Below, in pieces: positions 26,085 through 35,533 of a stretch of 52,712 nucleotides of DNA. Source of the stretch: a virus. Numbering within the stretch: position 1 is the first letter of the stretch; the number at the start of each line of letters is the position of its first letter. The DNA is taken from IMG/VR virus record IMGVR_UViG_3300035698_010599, positions 1-52,712 of that record; one strand, written 5' to 3'. The position numbers were made by a program, and so were the translations under genes. Below the pieces are notes generated by a model. That model was not told the DNA's origin, ran no database searches, and worked only from the letters and a program-made list of their open reading frames with translations.

Positions 26085-26714
26085 ATGATTAAAAGCATAA
26101 ATTATGATCAATTCGAAATAATTAATAATATCATTGATTTACATATTGATAAAAATGTTATTGATTGTGATCCAACATATTCAAAAGGTGGGTTTTATAA
26201 AAAAAATATAATTAAATCACCGATGTATAAATTTGATTTATACCCCCAATCAGAAGATGTAAAAAAGGCAAATTCTGAAAATTTACCATTAGGTGATGAA
26301 TCATTAGATAGTATTATATTTGATCCACCATTTGTTGTTAGTAAAGGTCCATCTTTAAAGAAAAAAAAGAAAGGTAGTAACATAATTTCTAGTAGATTTT
26401 CTAGTTATGAAACTATACCACTTTTGTGGGAATATTATTCTAAATCACTAAAAGAGTTTTATAGAATATTAAAACCAGATGGGATTTTAATTTTTAAATG
26501 TCAAGATACAGTTAGTGGTGGAAAAAATTATTTTTCTCATAATTATGTTATGAATAAAGCACTTGAATACGGATTTTACCCAAAAGATTTTTTTGTTTTA
26601 TTGGCTAAAAATCGAATAATAGGTAAAATGAAAAAACAACAACACGCCAGAAAATATCATAGTTATTTCTGGGTATTTAAAAAGAAAAAGGTGAATATGC
26701 CTTATGATATATAA
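26085..26714 (+). CDS. DNA methyltransferase (DPPF type)
   Basis: 209 residues from ATG 26085, preferred over the in-frame ATG at 26037 because AAATAAATAAAAAT precedes it. The motif IV box IIFDPPF (77-83) identifies an amino-methyltransferase that uses [23 protein letters not shown] is the following strand-helix typical of the fold. The nearby [15 protein letters not shown] is where a zeta-type motif sits; a classical FxGxG motif I is not clear. It probably methylates adenine N6 or cytosine N4 in phage DNA. Lying 17 bp before metK, it may be supplied with SAM by that gene product. Confidence 0.8.
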   Translation: MIKSINYDQFEIINNIIDLHIDKNVIDCDPTYSKGGFYKKNIIKSPMYKFDLYPQSEDVKKANSENLPLGDESLDSIIFDPPFVVSKGPSLKKKKKGSNIISSRFSSYETIPLLWEYYSKSLKEFYRILKPDGILIFKCQDTVSGGKNYFSHNYVMNKALEYGFYPKDFFVLLAKNRIIGKMKKQQHARKYHSYFWVFKKKKVNMPYDI

Positions 26715-26731
26715 ATAAAAAAAAAATAAAA

Positions 26732-28039
26732 ATGGGATATTTATTTACATCAGAATCGGTTTCTGAGGGACATCCAGATAAAATATGTGATCAAATTTCT
26801 GATGCGTTATTGGATGAATTTTTAAAATGGGATCAAGAATCCAAAGTAGCTTGTGAAACACTTGTTACTACCGGACTTGTGGTTTGTAGTGGTGAGGTAA
26901 AAACAAATGGATATATTGATGTCCAAAAAATTGTTAGAGACGTTATTAAAAAAATAGGATATACTAATGCTGATTATTGTTTTGATTGTAATTCATGTGG
27001 GGTAATAACAACAATACACGAACAATCAAATGATATTAATCAAGGAGTTGTAAGAGAAAAAAAAGAATCTCAAGGAGCAGGTGACCAAGGAATGATGTTT
27101 GGTTATGCTATTAATGAAATGGATAATTTCATGCCTTTTCCTATTGAATTGGCTCATATTTTATTACAGGGGTTATCTGATATAAGACACGATGAAAAAG
27201 AAATGACATATCTTAGACCTGATTCCAAATCACAAGTTACTATTGAATATGATGATAATGGAAAACCTAAGAGAATTGATACAATTGTTATATCAACACA
27301 ACACGATGAATTTGATGAAGAAATCAAAATGGTTGAGAAAATTAAAAGAGATGTTCGTAATATATTGATTCCTAAAATTATTAATACATTTCCAAAAAAA
27401 ATTAAAAAACTTTTTCAAAATGATTTTAATTTATTTGTTAATCCAACAGGGAAATTCGTTATAGGTGGTCCACACGGTGATACAGGGTTAACAGGAAGAA
27501 AAATAATTGTTGATACTTATGGGGGCAAGGGATCACATGGTGGAGGCGCTTTTTCTGGAAAAGATTCATCAAAAGTTGATAGATCAGCAGCTTACGCCAC
27601 TAGACATATTGCTAAAAATCTTGTTGCTGCTGGTGTTGCTGATGAGGTATTAATTCAAGTATCTTATGCAATTGGAATTGCAAAACCAGTTGGATTGTAT
27701 ATTAATACTTTTAATACTACAAAAGTTATAAATAATGATGGTGAAATATTAACTGATGAAGAAATATCTAATGAAGTTAATAAAATTTTTGATATGCGAC
27801 CTTATGCAATTATTGAACGATTTGGATTGAAAAATCCTATTTTTCTAAAAACAGCTTCTTATGGTCATTTTGGTAGAGAATTTTATACTAAAGAAATTGA
27901 AATTTATCATGAAGATAATAATACTAAATTTAAAGAAGAACGTAATGGACATAAAGTTTATTCAAAGATGGTTGACTTTTTTGCTTGGGAAAAACTTGAC
28001 TATGTTGATAAAATTAAAGAAAAATTTAATTTTATTTAA
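26732..28039 (+). CDS. metK: S-adenosylmethionine synthetase
   Basis: 435 residues. Makes SAM from ATP and methionine. Signatures present: [19 protein letters not shown] at the start, QSNDINQGV, the ATP-binding [12 protein letters not shown], and [20 protein letters not shown] followed by [21 protein letters not shown]. It is somewhat longer than typical bacterial MetK (about 384) and appears complete. Between a DNA methyltransferase and thyA, it points to a phage module that supports methylation or offsets SAM depletion. Phage-encoded MetK is known but uncommon. Confidence 0.97.
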   Translation: MGYLFTSESVSEGHPDKICDQISDALLDEFLKWDQESKVACETLVTTGLVVCSGEVKTNGYIDVQKIVRDVIKKIGYTNADYCFDCNSCGVITTIHEQSNDINQGVVREKKESQGAGDQGMMFGYAINEMDNFMPFPIELAHILLQGLSDIRHDEKEMTYLRPDSKSQVTIEYDDNGKPKRIDTIVISTQHDEFDEEIKMVEKIKRDVRNILIPKIINTFPKKIKKLFQNDFNLFVNPTGKFVIGGPHGDTGLTGRKIIVDTYGGKGSHGGGAFSGKDSSKVDRSAAYATRHIAKNLVAAGVADEVLIQVSYAIGIAKPVGLYINTFNTTKVINNDGEILTDEEISNEVNKIFDMRPYAIIERFGLKNPIFLKTASYGHFGREFYTKEIEIYHEDNNTKFKEERNGHKVYSKMVDFFAWEKLDYVDKIKEKFNFI

Positions 28040-28048
28040 AATAAATAA

Positions 28049-28234
28049 ATGATGAAAATACTAATAAATAAAGAATTGATACAAGAGATAATTTCCGAAC
28101 TGAAAAAGACACAGAATCAAAGATATTCTAAGAATAGAGAAGAACTTATCAAGAATTTGACTTATTTAAATGACGAAAGGACAAAACTTTGGAATAAAGA
28201 AGAAGTAAAAAGGCTTCAAAAATTAATAAAATAA
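28049..28234 (+). CDS. Hypothetical small helical protein
   Basis: 61 residues (MMKILINKELIQEIISELKK, then ELIKNLTYLNDERTKLWNKE), almost entirely helical with heptad-like spacing, possibly a small coiled coil. It starts 9 bp after metK and ends 10 bp before thyA, so it belongs to the same operon. No function is recognised. Confidence 0.55.
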   Translation: MMKILINKELIQEIISELKKTQNQRYSKNREELIKNLTYLNDERTKLWNKEEVKRLQKLIK

Positions 28235-28244
28235 AATAAATATT

Positions 28245-29222
28245 ATGAATAATGTAGATAAACAACATATAGAATTAATTGAAAAAATTTTATCAGAAGG
28301 AAATAAAAAGAAAGATAGAACAGGGGTTGGAACTAAATCAATTTTTGGTCACCAATTAAGATATAATATGAGTGATGGGTTTCCTCTTTTAACTTTGAGA
28401 AAAATTCATATAAGATCTTTTATACATGAATTATTATGGTTTTTAGGATCATTTGATGAAGAATATGATGAATATGGAAATACTAATATATTTTATTTAT
28501 TAAAAAATAGAGTGACATATTGGAGCTATTGGCCTTATCAACATTATGTTAAATCTATGAAATATAGACCAGAATTACCAAATCTTACGTTAAAACAATT
28601 TGAATCTAAGATTTTATATGATAAGGATTTTGCTAAAGAATTTGGATCTATTGGAAAGGGATATGGTCATCAATGGATAAATTATGGCCGTAAAATAGAA
28701 CACGATAAAAATGGAAAAATATCTTTCTTTCCAGGAATAAACCAAATTGATTATTTAATAGATGAATTAAAGAATAATCCAGATTCAAGAAGAATGATTT
28801 TAGATTCTTGGAAATCTGATGAAATAGATGATATATTACTTCCACCATGTCACTACAGTTTTCAATTATATACCCAATTAACAGATAGTGGAAAAAGGAA
28901 ATTATCATTGAAACTCCATTTAAGATCAAGCGATTCAGGAATTGGAAATCCCTACAATGTAGCACAATATGCTATTTTACTTCATATGTTTGCTCAGGTG
29001 GTTGATATGATTCCATATGAATTAATAGTGGATATTGGAGATGCACATATTTATAATAATCATATTGATCAATTAAAAACAATCATAACAAGAGATGGTT
29101 ATCCATTACCTATGATAAAATTAAATCAAAATATTAAAAATATTTATGATTTTAGATATGAAGATATTGTAATTGAAAATTACCAGCATCATTCTCATGT
29201 AAAAATGGAAGTTGCAGTTTAA
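28245..29222 (+). CDS. thyA: Thymidylate synthase
   Basis: 325 residues, longer than the E. coli enzyme (264) because of an insertion around 80-130. Makes dTMP from dUMP and methylene-tetrahydrofolate. Seen: KKKDRTGVGTKSIFGHQLRY (phosphate-binding Arg), catalytic Cys202 in LPPCHYSFQ, HLRSSD, and GNPYNVAQYAILLHM. The Asn in GNPYN is the residue that selects dUMP; in dCMP hydroxymethylases it is Asp, so this is a true thymidylate synthase. An AT-rich phage has a high demand for dTMP. Last gene of the methyltransferase-metK-thyA run. Confidence 0.96.
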   Translation: MNNVDKQHIELIEKILSEGNKKKDRTGVGTKSIFGHQLRYNMSDGFPLLTLRKIHIRSFIHELLWFLGSFDEEYDEYGNTNIFYLLKNRVTYWSYWPYQHYVKSMKYRPELPNLTLKQFESKILYDKDFAKEFGSIGKGYGHQWINYGRKIEHDKNGKISFFPGINQIDYLIDELKNNPDSRRMILDSWKSDEIDDILLPPCHYSFQLYTQLTDSGKRKLSLKLHLRSSDSGIGNPYNVAQYAILLHMFAQVVDMIPYELIVDIGDAHIYNNHIDQLKTIITRDGYPLPMIKLNQNIKNIYDFRYEDIVIENYQHHSHVKMEVAV

Positions 29223-29294
29223 TTATAATAGATTTTCTCTGAAAATAAAACAATTGATGATTTAATTTATATAAAGAAAAACAATAAAATATAT

Positions 29295-29939
29295 ATGTCA
29301 AATAATATTAAATTTTCTGTAATCATGGCGAGTTATTTAGGAAATTATGGAGGAGCATCCCATAGGGATATTAAATTTAAGAGAGCAGTTAAAAGTTTTT
29401 TGAATCAAACATATGATAATAAAGAATTGATAATTGTATCCGATGGGTGTGAATTAACTATTAAAATATGGGAAGAAAATTTTTCTCAACATGACAATAT
29501 TAAATTAATAAAATTAAATAAACAACCATTATATTCTGGTTCCATGAGAAATGTTGCATTTGAAGTTGCTGATGGGGATATTATAACTTACTTAGATAGT
29601 GATGATGCTTTAGGGAAAAAACACCTTGAAACAATTTTTGATCAATTCGATATTGAAAAAAATGATTGGGTGTATTATGATGATTATATGGTTTTGAATA
29701 AAGAATTTAATAAATTTCATATTCGAAAAGTTGAAACTAGATTTGGGAGTATTGGAACATCAGCTATTAGTCACAAAAACCCAAAAAATATTGAAAACGG
29801 AAATAATTTACTATGGTCTACAGGTTATGGACACGATTTTTTATTCGTTTTTAAATTAAATTCAACAACAAAATCATTTAAAAAATTAAAAAAAATGCCA
29901 CAGTATCTTGTTTGTCACCATGCTAATGGGGATTGGTGA
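29295..29939 (+). CDS. GT2 family (GT-A fold) glycosyltransferase
   Basis: 214 residues. FSVIMASYLGNYGG opens the nucleotide-binding strand; KRAVKSFLNQTYDNKELIIV then SDGC are typical of GT2. GSMRNVAFEVADGDIITYLD followed by SDDA gives the metal-binding D-x-D. The C-terminal WSTGYGHDFLFVFKL would contain the catalytic base region. The acceptor is unknown. The stop codon ends at 29939, immediately before the broken small-heat-shock remnant, which suggests arrival by recombination at that point. Confidence 0.88.
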   Translation: MSNNIKFSVIMASYLGNYGGASHRDIKFKRAVKSFLNQTYDNKELIIVSDGCELTIKIWEENFSQHDNIKLIKLNKQPLYSGSMRNVAFEVADGDIITYLDSDDALGKKHLETIFDQFDIEKNDWVYYDDYMVLNKEFNKFHIRKVETRFGSIGTSAISHKNPKNIENGNNLLWSTGYGHDFLFVFKLNSTTKSFKKLKKMPQYLVCHHANGDW

Positions 29940-30133
29940 TTACCCTGGTAATACAACTTCTAAATTATAATTTTTATCCGATTCTGATACATTAATCAAT
30001 CCAGAACTCTGTGAATTTTGTGCAAACTTTTTTTGCATTTCTTTCCAAAGAAATTTTTAACTATTTGATTAAATGAACCTCCAAATTTATCACCAAAATA
30101 ATTACTTAAAATCGGTATTTGATATTTTGTCAT
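29940..30133 (-). pseudogene. Truncated, frameshifted small heat-shock protein (Hsp20-like)
   Basis: On this strand ATG 30133 gives MTKYQIPILSNYFGDKFGG, SFNQIVKNFFGK; a frame change at the AAGAAATGCAAAAAAAG run leads to QNSQSSGLINVSESDKNY, NLEVVLPG and a stop at 29940. The pattern NVSESDKNYNLEVVLPG is that at the start of the alpha-crystallin domain of Hsp20 proteins, which normally continues about 80 residues further. The remainder is missing exactly where the GT2 gene ends. It is a dead gene; phage Hsp20 genes are common in T4-like cyanophages. Confidence 0.5.
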
Positions 30134-30268
30134 AACTTTTTTTATTTTTATTTTACAAATAATATATCTTTATGAGTAATTAAAATAATGTAATATTTCT
30201 TTTTTACCAAATTTATTTTGGTGGAGAAGTATAATTCTTTTAACTTTGGGGTTATAAATTAAACTACA

Positions 30269-30598
30269 ATGACAAAACAACTTCATGTATTACAAATTAT
30301 ATCATATTATGATATACCATTGATTTTTATTGCAATTGATGAAATTGATACAAAATTCATTTGTTTACTTGTAAATGAAGATTCATATATTTCTACTGAG
30401 GTATCTGCAAATAGGTTATCAGAGTTTATGAATAACAATGAAGACCTAAGAGATATTTTTACTACCCCCGAAACCCATCAGATATATTCATTTAATGGAA
30501 TTTCTGATACAATTGAAGCAATCTTGTTTGAAAGTGAATTGACTGAAGAATATTTACCTGAATATGGATTTAAATATGAAAAACCTCTTGATACATAA
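30269..30598 (+). CDS. Hypothetical acidic protein
   Basis: 109 residues (MTKQLHVLQIISYYDIPLIF, then IAIDEIDTKFICLLVNEDSY), acidic and beta-rich at the start with a helical middle (NRLSEFMNNNEDLRDIF). The layout 'DIPLIF.a.D..g..fi.llv.e' recalls small bacterial DUF6575-type proteins, but the similarity is weak. It stands alone, about 100 bp before the large restriction-modification gene. Confidence 0.55.
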   Translation: MTKQLHVLQIISYYDIPLIFIAIDEIDTKFICLLVNEDSYISTEVSANRLSEFMNNNEDLRDIFTTPETHQIYSFNGISDTIEAILFESELTEEYLPEYGFKYEKPLDT

Positions 30599-30652
30599 TA
30601 TATAATAGTCAAAATATATTTTAAATAATCCCGTTAATTGAAGAAATATTTG

Positions 30653-30660
30653 TATCTTTG
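30653..30660 (+). promoter_or_regulatory. Candidate -7 box TATCTTTG
   Basis: TATCTTTG matches TAnnTTTG exactly and lies 40 bp before the start of the large restriction-modification gene. A TTG at 30638-30640 is too close for a standard -33 box. This contains a C inside an AT-rich stretch, so it is less likely to be chance than most hits. Confidence 0.4.
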
Positions 30661-30700
30661 TAAACAATTTAATAAGATTAATAATATTAATATATAACAT

Positions 30701-33316
30701 ATGGGAAATTTTATAGACACATTAAAAACATCAAGAAATGAAAAAGATGTTGAAAATAACTATCGTGGGTATTTTAATTCAGTTTTAGATAGATATGCGA
30801 AAACAACTAAAAATGATAAAATTGGGAGAATTACTTCACCATGTAATACAGATGGTTTCTTAAAATATAATGGGAAATTAAAATATGGCAAACAATTTGA
30901 AAAATTAAATATTAATTGTTTATTTGAATTTAAGAATGATGAAGATTTAACTAATAAAACTGATAGATCAAGAATCATAATTCAATGTTTATATTATATG
31001 AAGAAATTTGAATTGGACGGCAAATTTTCTTTACCGACCACTTTATTTATTGCCGATATAAATGAATATTTTATTATTAATACAGATTTAATTATTAAAT
31101 ATTTAGATTATGATTTAAATTGGAATATCGCACCAAGTAAATCAGGTTATCAAAATAATGAATTATTAATGGAAATTATCCAGAATGATGAACTTAATAA
31201 TATGATATATGTTGGTGATATAGATAAAAATTTCAAACCAATGGAAATTTTAAGAAGAATTAATAATGTATCCAAAAATAGTAAAATTAAATTTAGAATA
31301 TCTATTCATAGTATTGGTTTAGCATATAATACATTTATGAAAAAAGTATTAACCGAAAAAAATATATCCGTTAATGATTCAGTAAATCTTTTTATTCATA
31401 CACTAATTGATAGAGTTAATAATTATCAACACCCTAAAAAAATAAATATTTTAATAACTAAAGGATTTGGTGAAATTAAAATAAATGGTTCAAATTATAA
31501 ATCATATATTAACCATTTTAATACTGAATTATCACCAAAAGAAAAAGAAATTATAACTGCTACCCAAGATAGACTTATTGAAGATGAAACAAGAAGAAAA
31601 AGTGGTGAATTTTTTACTCCCACAATTTGGGTTGATGAAGCACACAAAATGGTAACTGAAACATTTGATGAAAATTGGAAGGACGAATATGTTGTATGGG
31701 ACAATTCATGTGGAACAGGTAATTTAACCCGTGATTATAAATTTAAAGAATTATATTGTTCTACACTTTTGAAAAGTGATATTGAAACAATGGAACAATC
31801 AGGGTATAATCCAGAGGCAACTAAATTTCAGTATGATTTTTTAAATGATGGTATTAATGATAATGGGGAAATTGATATTGAAAATGATTCTAAATTACCT
31901 CAAGGATTGAAAGATGCAATTTTAGAAGGTAAAAAAATTATTACTTTGATGAATTCTCCTTATGGTAGAGCAAGTAGTGGAATAAATGGAAAAGAATCAA
32001 GTAGGACAGGAATCGCAAATACTGAAATTGGTAAACATATGAAAAATTTAGATGGGGCATCTTCACAATTATATACTCAATTTTTATATAAAATTTTGAA
32101 AATAAATGAAAAATATAATGCGAATATAAATATTTCATTTTTTGCTAAATCACTTTATTTGAGTGGGAGTTCTTTTAAAAAGTTTAGAAAAATATTTTTA
32201 AATAATTTTGAATATATTAATGGTATGTTATTTAACGCATCACATTTCGATGGTGTTAGTTCTCAGTGGGGTGTTGATTTTTCTATTTGGAAACGTGGTG
32301 TGACAAAGGATAAATTCAATTTTATACACAAAGTGAAAGATGTTGTAGACATTGAAGTTAAAATTATTAGAGAAAAAAATATTTACAATATTGATAATAT
32401 TACAAGTGCAACAAAGTGGGTCCCAACACCAAAAGGTGATAAAATAGATTCACCTAAATTATCATCAGGGTTAAAAGTTAAACAAAAAGGTCAAAATTTG
32501 TATGAAAATTGTATTGGTAGTTTTGTCAATAAGGGAAACAATATTATGTATAATGATAAATTAGCAATACTATTGTCTGCGGGTTTTAGTGATAATGGAT
32601 CGGGGGCAATTTCTATATCAGATGATAATTTTTTAGAGTGTGTTTCTTTATTTTCATCAAGAAAATTAATTAGTGGAAAATTTTCAAATTGGATAAACGA
32701 TAAAGATGAATATATGGCACCAATTAAAGAAATTCAACAAACATCACAATATAAACAATTTAATAATGATGCTATTGTTTATTCATTGTTCAACACAAGT
32801 TCAAATCAAAGTTCAATGAGACAAATTGAATACAAAGATAAACTTTGGGATATTAATAATGAATTCTTTTGGATGGATAAAGATGAAATATTAGAACTTG
32901 GAGAAAAATATAAATTTGACGAATTATATAAAGATGCTAGAACATCTAAAAATAGATATGTTTATGATTTATTAAAATCTATAACTTTAAGTCCAGATGC
33001 TAAAGAACTTTTAGAAATGTCTAAAGAACTTATCAGAAAATCTTTTGAATGGAGAAAAATTATGCACCAATCAAATCCAGAATATCATTTACACGCATGG
33101 GATGCGGGTTGGTATCAAATCAAGAAAATTCTAAATGAACATTTTAAAGATGAATATAAAGTATTTGTTGGAAAATATAAAGCATTTGAAGATAGATTAA
33201 GACCACAAGTTTATGAACTAGGTTTTCTAAAAAGTGATGAAATTGTTGAAACAATAGATATAAAAGAAATATCAGATTTAGCTTTATTCCCAGGATTTGT
33301 GTCTATAACCGCATAA
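30701..33316 (+). CDS. Type IIG-like restriction endonuclease/adenine methyltransferase
   Basis: 871 residues. The N-terminal region fits a PD-(D/E)xK nuclease: TDGFL (Asp51), LFEFKND (Glu76, Lys78) and IIIQCLYY (Gln95). A helical connector follows. The methyltransferase core has KSGEFFTP (motif X, about 301-307), VVWDNSCGTGNLTRD (motif I, SAM binding) and LMNSPYGRA (motif IV, 418-422, NSPY for NPPY). The C-terminal 400 residues would hold target recognition. As one polypeptide it could both mark phage DNA and cut unmodified host or competitor DNA; a methylation-only role is equally possible. Confidence 0.75.
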   Translation: MGNFIDTLKTSRNEKDVENNYRGYFNSVLDRYAKTTKNDKIGRITSPCNTDGFLKYNGKLKYGKQFEKLNINCLFEFKNDEDLTNKTDRSRIIIQCLYYMKKFELDGKFSLPTTLFIADINEYFIINTDLIIKYLDYDLNWNIAPSKSGYQNNELLMEIIQNDELNNMIYVGDIDKNFKPMEILRRINNVSKNSKIKFRISIHSIGLAYNTFMKKVLTEKNISVNDSVNLFIHTLIDRVNNYQHPKKINILITKGFGEIKINGSNYKSYINHFNTELSPKEKEIITATQDRLIEDETRRKSGEFFTPTIWVDEAHKMVTETFDENWKDEYVVWDNSCGTGNLTRDYKFKELYCSTLLKSDIETMEQSGYNPEATKFQYDFLNDGINDNGEIDIENDSKLPQGLKDAILEGKKIITLMNSPYGRASSGINGKESSRTGIANTEIGKHMKNLDGASSQLYTQFLYKILKINEKYNANINISFFAKSLYLSGSSFKKFRKIFLNNFEYINGMLFNASHFDGVSSQWGVDFSIWKRGVTKDKFNFIHKVKDVVDIEVKIIREKNIYNIDNITSATKWVPTPKGDKIDSPKLSSGLKVKQKGQNLYENCIGSFVNKGNNIMYNDKLAILLSAGFSDNGSGAISISDDNFLECVSLFSSRKLISGKFSNWINDKDEYMAPIKEIQQTSQYKQFNNDAIVYSLFNTSSNQSSMRQIEYKDKLWDINNEFFWMDKDEILELGEKYKFDELYKDARTSKNRYVYDLLKSITLSPDAKELLEMSKELIRKSFEWRKIMHQSNPEYHLHAWDAGWYQIKKILNEHFKDEYKVFVGKYKAFEDRLRPQVYELGFLKSDEIVETIDIKEISDLALFPGFVSITA

Positions 33317-33338
33317 AAATATGACGAAATTCAATCAT

Positions 33339-34265
33339 TTAAAAATTTTTATGATTTAAATTATATGATGATATGAATGAAAAATTTGGTATTTTATTTT
33401 TTTTCAATTGTATTAATAAATAGTTATAATCTTTATAATTAGAATTATTATGATCGTTAATAAATATTAGTAATTTTTCTCTACCAATCAATTCAATTTT
33501 TTCTTTTGTTGATTTTAATTCAATTGTGTATAATTTAATATTTGAATTATTTATTCCTTTACTTCTTTTACTTAATTTGTGTTTTATTTTAGATAATGTG
33601 TTTTTACAACTAATAGATTGTTTTATTTTGGATTCTTCAGTTCTTATTTTTCCAATATTTTTAATTTTAATTTTATTTTTTGTTTCGTCTGATAATTTTT
33701 TACCTTTATGAAAATTACTTAAATATTTTTTTTCTTTATCTGTTAATTTTCTATTAAAAACATATCCTAATTTTTTATTTTTTTGTTTGGTTTCAATTAT
33801 TTTTTTTATGTGTTCCTTTGTTCTTATTAATTTGATTCCATATTTTTTATTATAATCAATGGTTTTTTGTCTACTAATTTTCCATATTTTAATTATTTCA
33901 GTTTTATTTGGGTGGTGTGATATTTTATCACCACCAGAACCTCCTTTGTGTATATTAGTTAGTGGACCATTATTCTTTTTTCTGCCGATTGTTTTTATTA
34001 AGTTCATTTCGTGTTTATATGATTCGTTTTCTGTTAAATTTTCAATTATTTTATGTTTTATTATATTTAAACCTGATTTTTTAATTTTATTTATTTTATT
34101 CCTTTTATATTCATTGCTTTTAACATTAATATCACTACAATTAATTCTATCATTTTTACCTTTTCCAACATAAAATGGTTCATAATTAAATTTTAAGTCA
34201 CCAAAAATATAATTACCAGGTTTTCTTGGATCTAAATAAATATATACATAAAATATATTATCCAT
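33339..34265 (-). CDS. GIY-YIG homing endonuclease with NUMOD3-like repeats
   Basis: 308 residues. The N-terminal catalytic domain shows FYVYIYLDPRKPG and EPFYVGKGKNDR, the diverged GIY...YIG strands with the following Arg, and later HEMNLIKTIGRK, where Glu is the metal ligand, and GPLTNIHKGGSGG. DNA-binding repeats of the NUMOD3 kind follow: FHKGKKLSDETKNKI and NIGKIRTEESKIKQS. A C-terminal modular segment ends the protein. It belongs to the Seg-like free-standing endonucleases of T4-type phages. Its start overlaps the small RHH gene upstream. Confidence 0.92.
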   Translation of the reverse strand: MDNIFYVYIYLDPRKPGNYIFGDLKFNYEPFYVGKGKNDRINCSDINVKSNEYKRNKINKIKKSGLNIIKHKIIENLTENESYKHEMNLIKTIGRKKNNGPLTNIHKGGSGGDKISHHPNKTEIIKIWKISRQKTIDYNKKYGIKLIRTKEHIKKIIETKQKNKKLGYVFNRKLTDKEKKYLSNFHKGKKLSDETKNKIKIKNIGKIRTEESKIKQSISCKNTLSKIKHKLSKRSKGINNSNIKLYTIELKSTKEKIELIGREKLLIFINDHNNSNYKDYNYLLIQLKKNKIPNFSFISSYNLNHKNF

Positions 34266-34404
34266 TTTTTATTTTATCGTTTTTTATTATATCGATAAGA
34301 TATTGAGTCATGGTTGTATAATTATTTTCGGATTTCTTTAATAAATAGTCATATAATTCTTTATGTATTCTAAAATTGAATAATATTTTTTTTTCTTTTT
34401 TCAT
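34258..34404 (-). CDS. Small ribbon-helix-helix protein
   Basis: 48 residues: MKKEKKILFNFRIHKELYDY, then LLKKSENNYTTMTQYLIDII and KNDKIKNG. One strand (ILFNFRI) followed by two helices is a classic RHH/CopG pattern. It overlaps the downstream GIY-YIG endonuclease start (ATGGATAA), so the two are translated together. A regulator that limits the nuclease, or helps it bind DNA, would fit; this is inference. Confidence 0.65.
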   Translation of the reverse strand: MKKEKKILFNFRIHKELYDYLLKKSENNYTTMTQYLIDIIKNDKIKNG

Positions 34405-34529
34405 ATTTACATTATATTTACATTATATATAAATATTAAAAAGTCGATTTTTTCCAAAAAAAAACCACGTTCTTTTATTTTCTTAATTATATTTGATATA
34501 TAAAATTAAAATAAACATTGAAATAATAA

Positions 34530-34561
34530 TTTGGTTTCTATTTTTTAATTTTATATATTTG
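34530..34561 (+). promoter_or_regulatory. Bacteroidota-type promoter TTTG-N20-TATATTTG
   Basis: TTTG at 34530-34533, a 20-bp spacer, then TATATTTG at 34554-34561. Both boxes and the spacing fit the Bacteroidota primary-sigma consensus (TTTG, 17-23 bp, TAnnTTTG). The start codon of the next gene is 20 bp downstream. This is the best promoter match I found in the window. Confidence 0.6.
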
Positions 34562-34581
34562 AATTAATAAAAAAAAACAAA

Positions 34582-35454
34582 ATGAAATTTAGAAAAACAC
34601 AGAATAATACAACATGGGAAATTTATCATATTATTGTGAATCATAATATTTCCACTATGGGGAAATTAAAAATTCCAGTGTATTTAAAAAGGTCTTATTC
34701 TAAACTTATATCATTTTATCCCTTTACTCAGACTCAAGAAACAACATATTTTAATTTACCATTAAATAAAAGAATACCATTTTTATTTAGATATTTAATT
34801 AAAACTGGTAGAAATAACGGATTAAACAAAAGTTTAATTGATAAATTAATTATTTATAAAAATGAATATGATAAAAAAATAAAATCTGTATATTCTAAAA
34901 CAGAATATAAAGATAGAATGTTGAAATATATGATATCTAAAAAGTATGATTCTATATTAAATTTATATTTAAAAAACGATAATATATCAGCATCTTTTGA
35001 ACAGTTAGCTAAATATACTAAAATATTAATAAATCATATTATTGATAATAAAATAATTGATATACGTAAAAATACAAAAAAATGGAAACAAGAAAATAAT
35101 AATAATAATATCCCAAGAGTAGGTCAACCTGATTTAGCAGAGGAAGTAGCAGTACCAGGGTTGGGTAGAGTAACTCGTGGTCGTCGACCACCTATGAAAT
35201 CATATTTCGATTTGAATGTTCATATGGGTAATATAAGTCATGAGGTATCAGAATGGGATACATTTATTGAAAACGAAGTCAATATCAGATTAGAAAAACG
35301 TATACAAAATCAAAATCAAGATCAAAAAAAGAAACAACATTATAAAGAATCTATTGGTAAAGAATATTATGGTGTGACTACATCCGCGAATAAACGTAGC
35401 TTCGAGGAAATGAGTGGAGCACTACGTCCATATCGAAATGAACCATCACCATGA
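34582..35454 (+). CDS. Hypothetical protein
   Basis: 290 residues. The first 170 are helical and basic (LKRSYSKLISFYPFTQTQET, KLIIYKNEYDKKIKSVYSK). Then the composition changes: a Gly/Arg/Pro segment (VAVPGLGRVTRGRRPPMKS) and a Gln/Lys-rich region (QNQNQDQKKKQHYKES). The C-terminal DNA is less AT-rich than the rest, which may mark a joined segment. No family is recognised. It has the clearest host-type promoter in the window, hence possibly an early gene, and is followed by a terminator. Confidence 0.65.
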   Translation: MKFRKTQNNTTWEIYHIIVNHNISTMGKLKIPVYLKRSYSKLISFYPFTQTQETTYFNLPLNKRIPFLFRYLIKTGRNNGLNKSLIDKLIIYKNEYDKKIKSVYSKTEYKDRMLKYMISKKYDSILNLYLKNDNISASFEQLAKYTKILINHIIDNKIIDIRKNTKKWKQENNNNNIPRVGQPDLAEEVAVPGLGRVTRGRRPPMKSYFDLNVHMGNISHEVSEWDTFIENEVNIRLEKRIQNQNQDQKKKQHYKESIGKEYYGVTTSANKRSFEEMSGALRPYRNEPSP

Positions 35455-35533
35455 TAAAAGCTGTTGCGTATATGTTGTTTAAAATCAACTAAAAAATTTA
35501 TAAATATTTTAGGATGCAATCCTATTTACCAAT

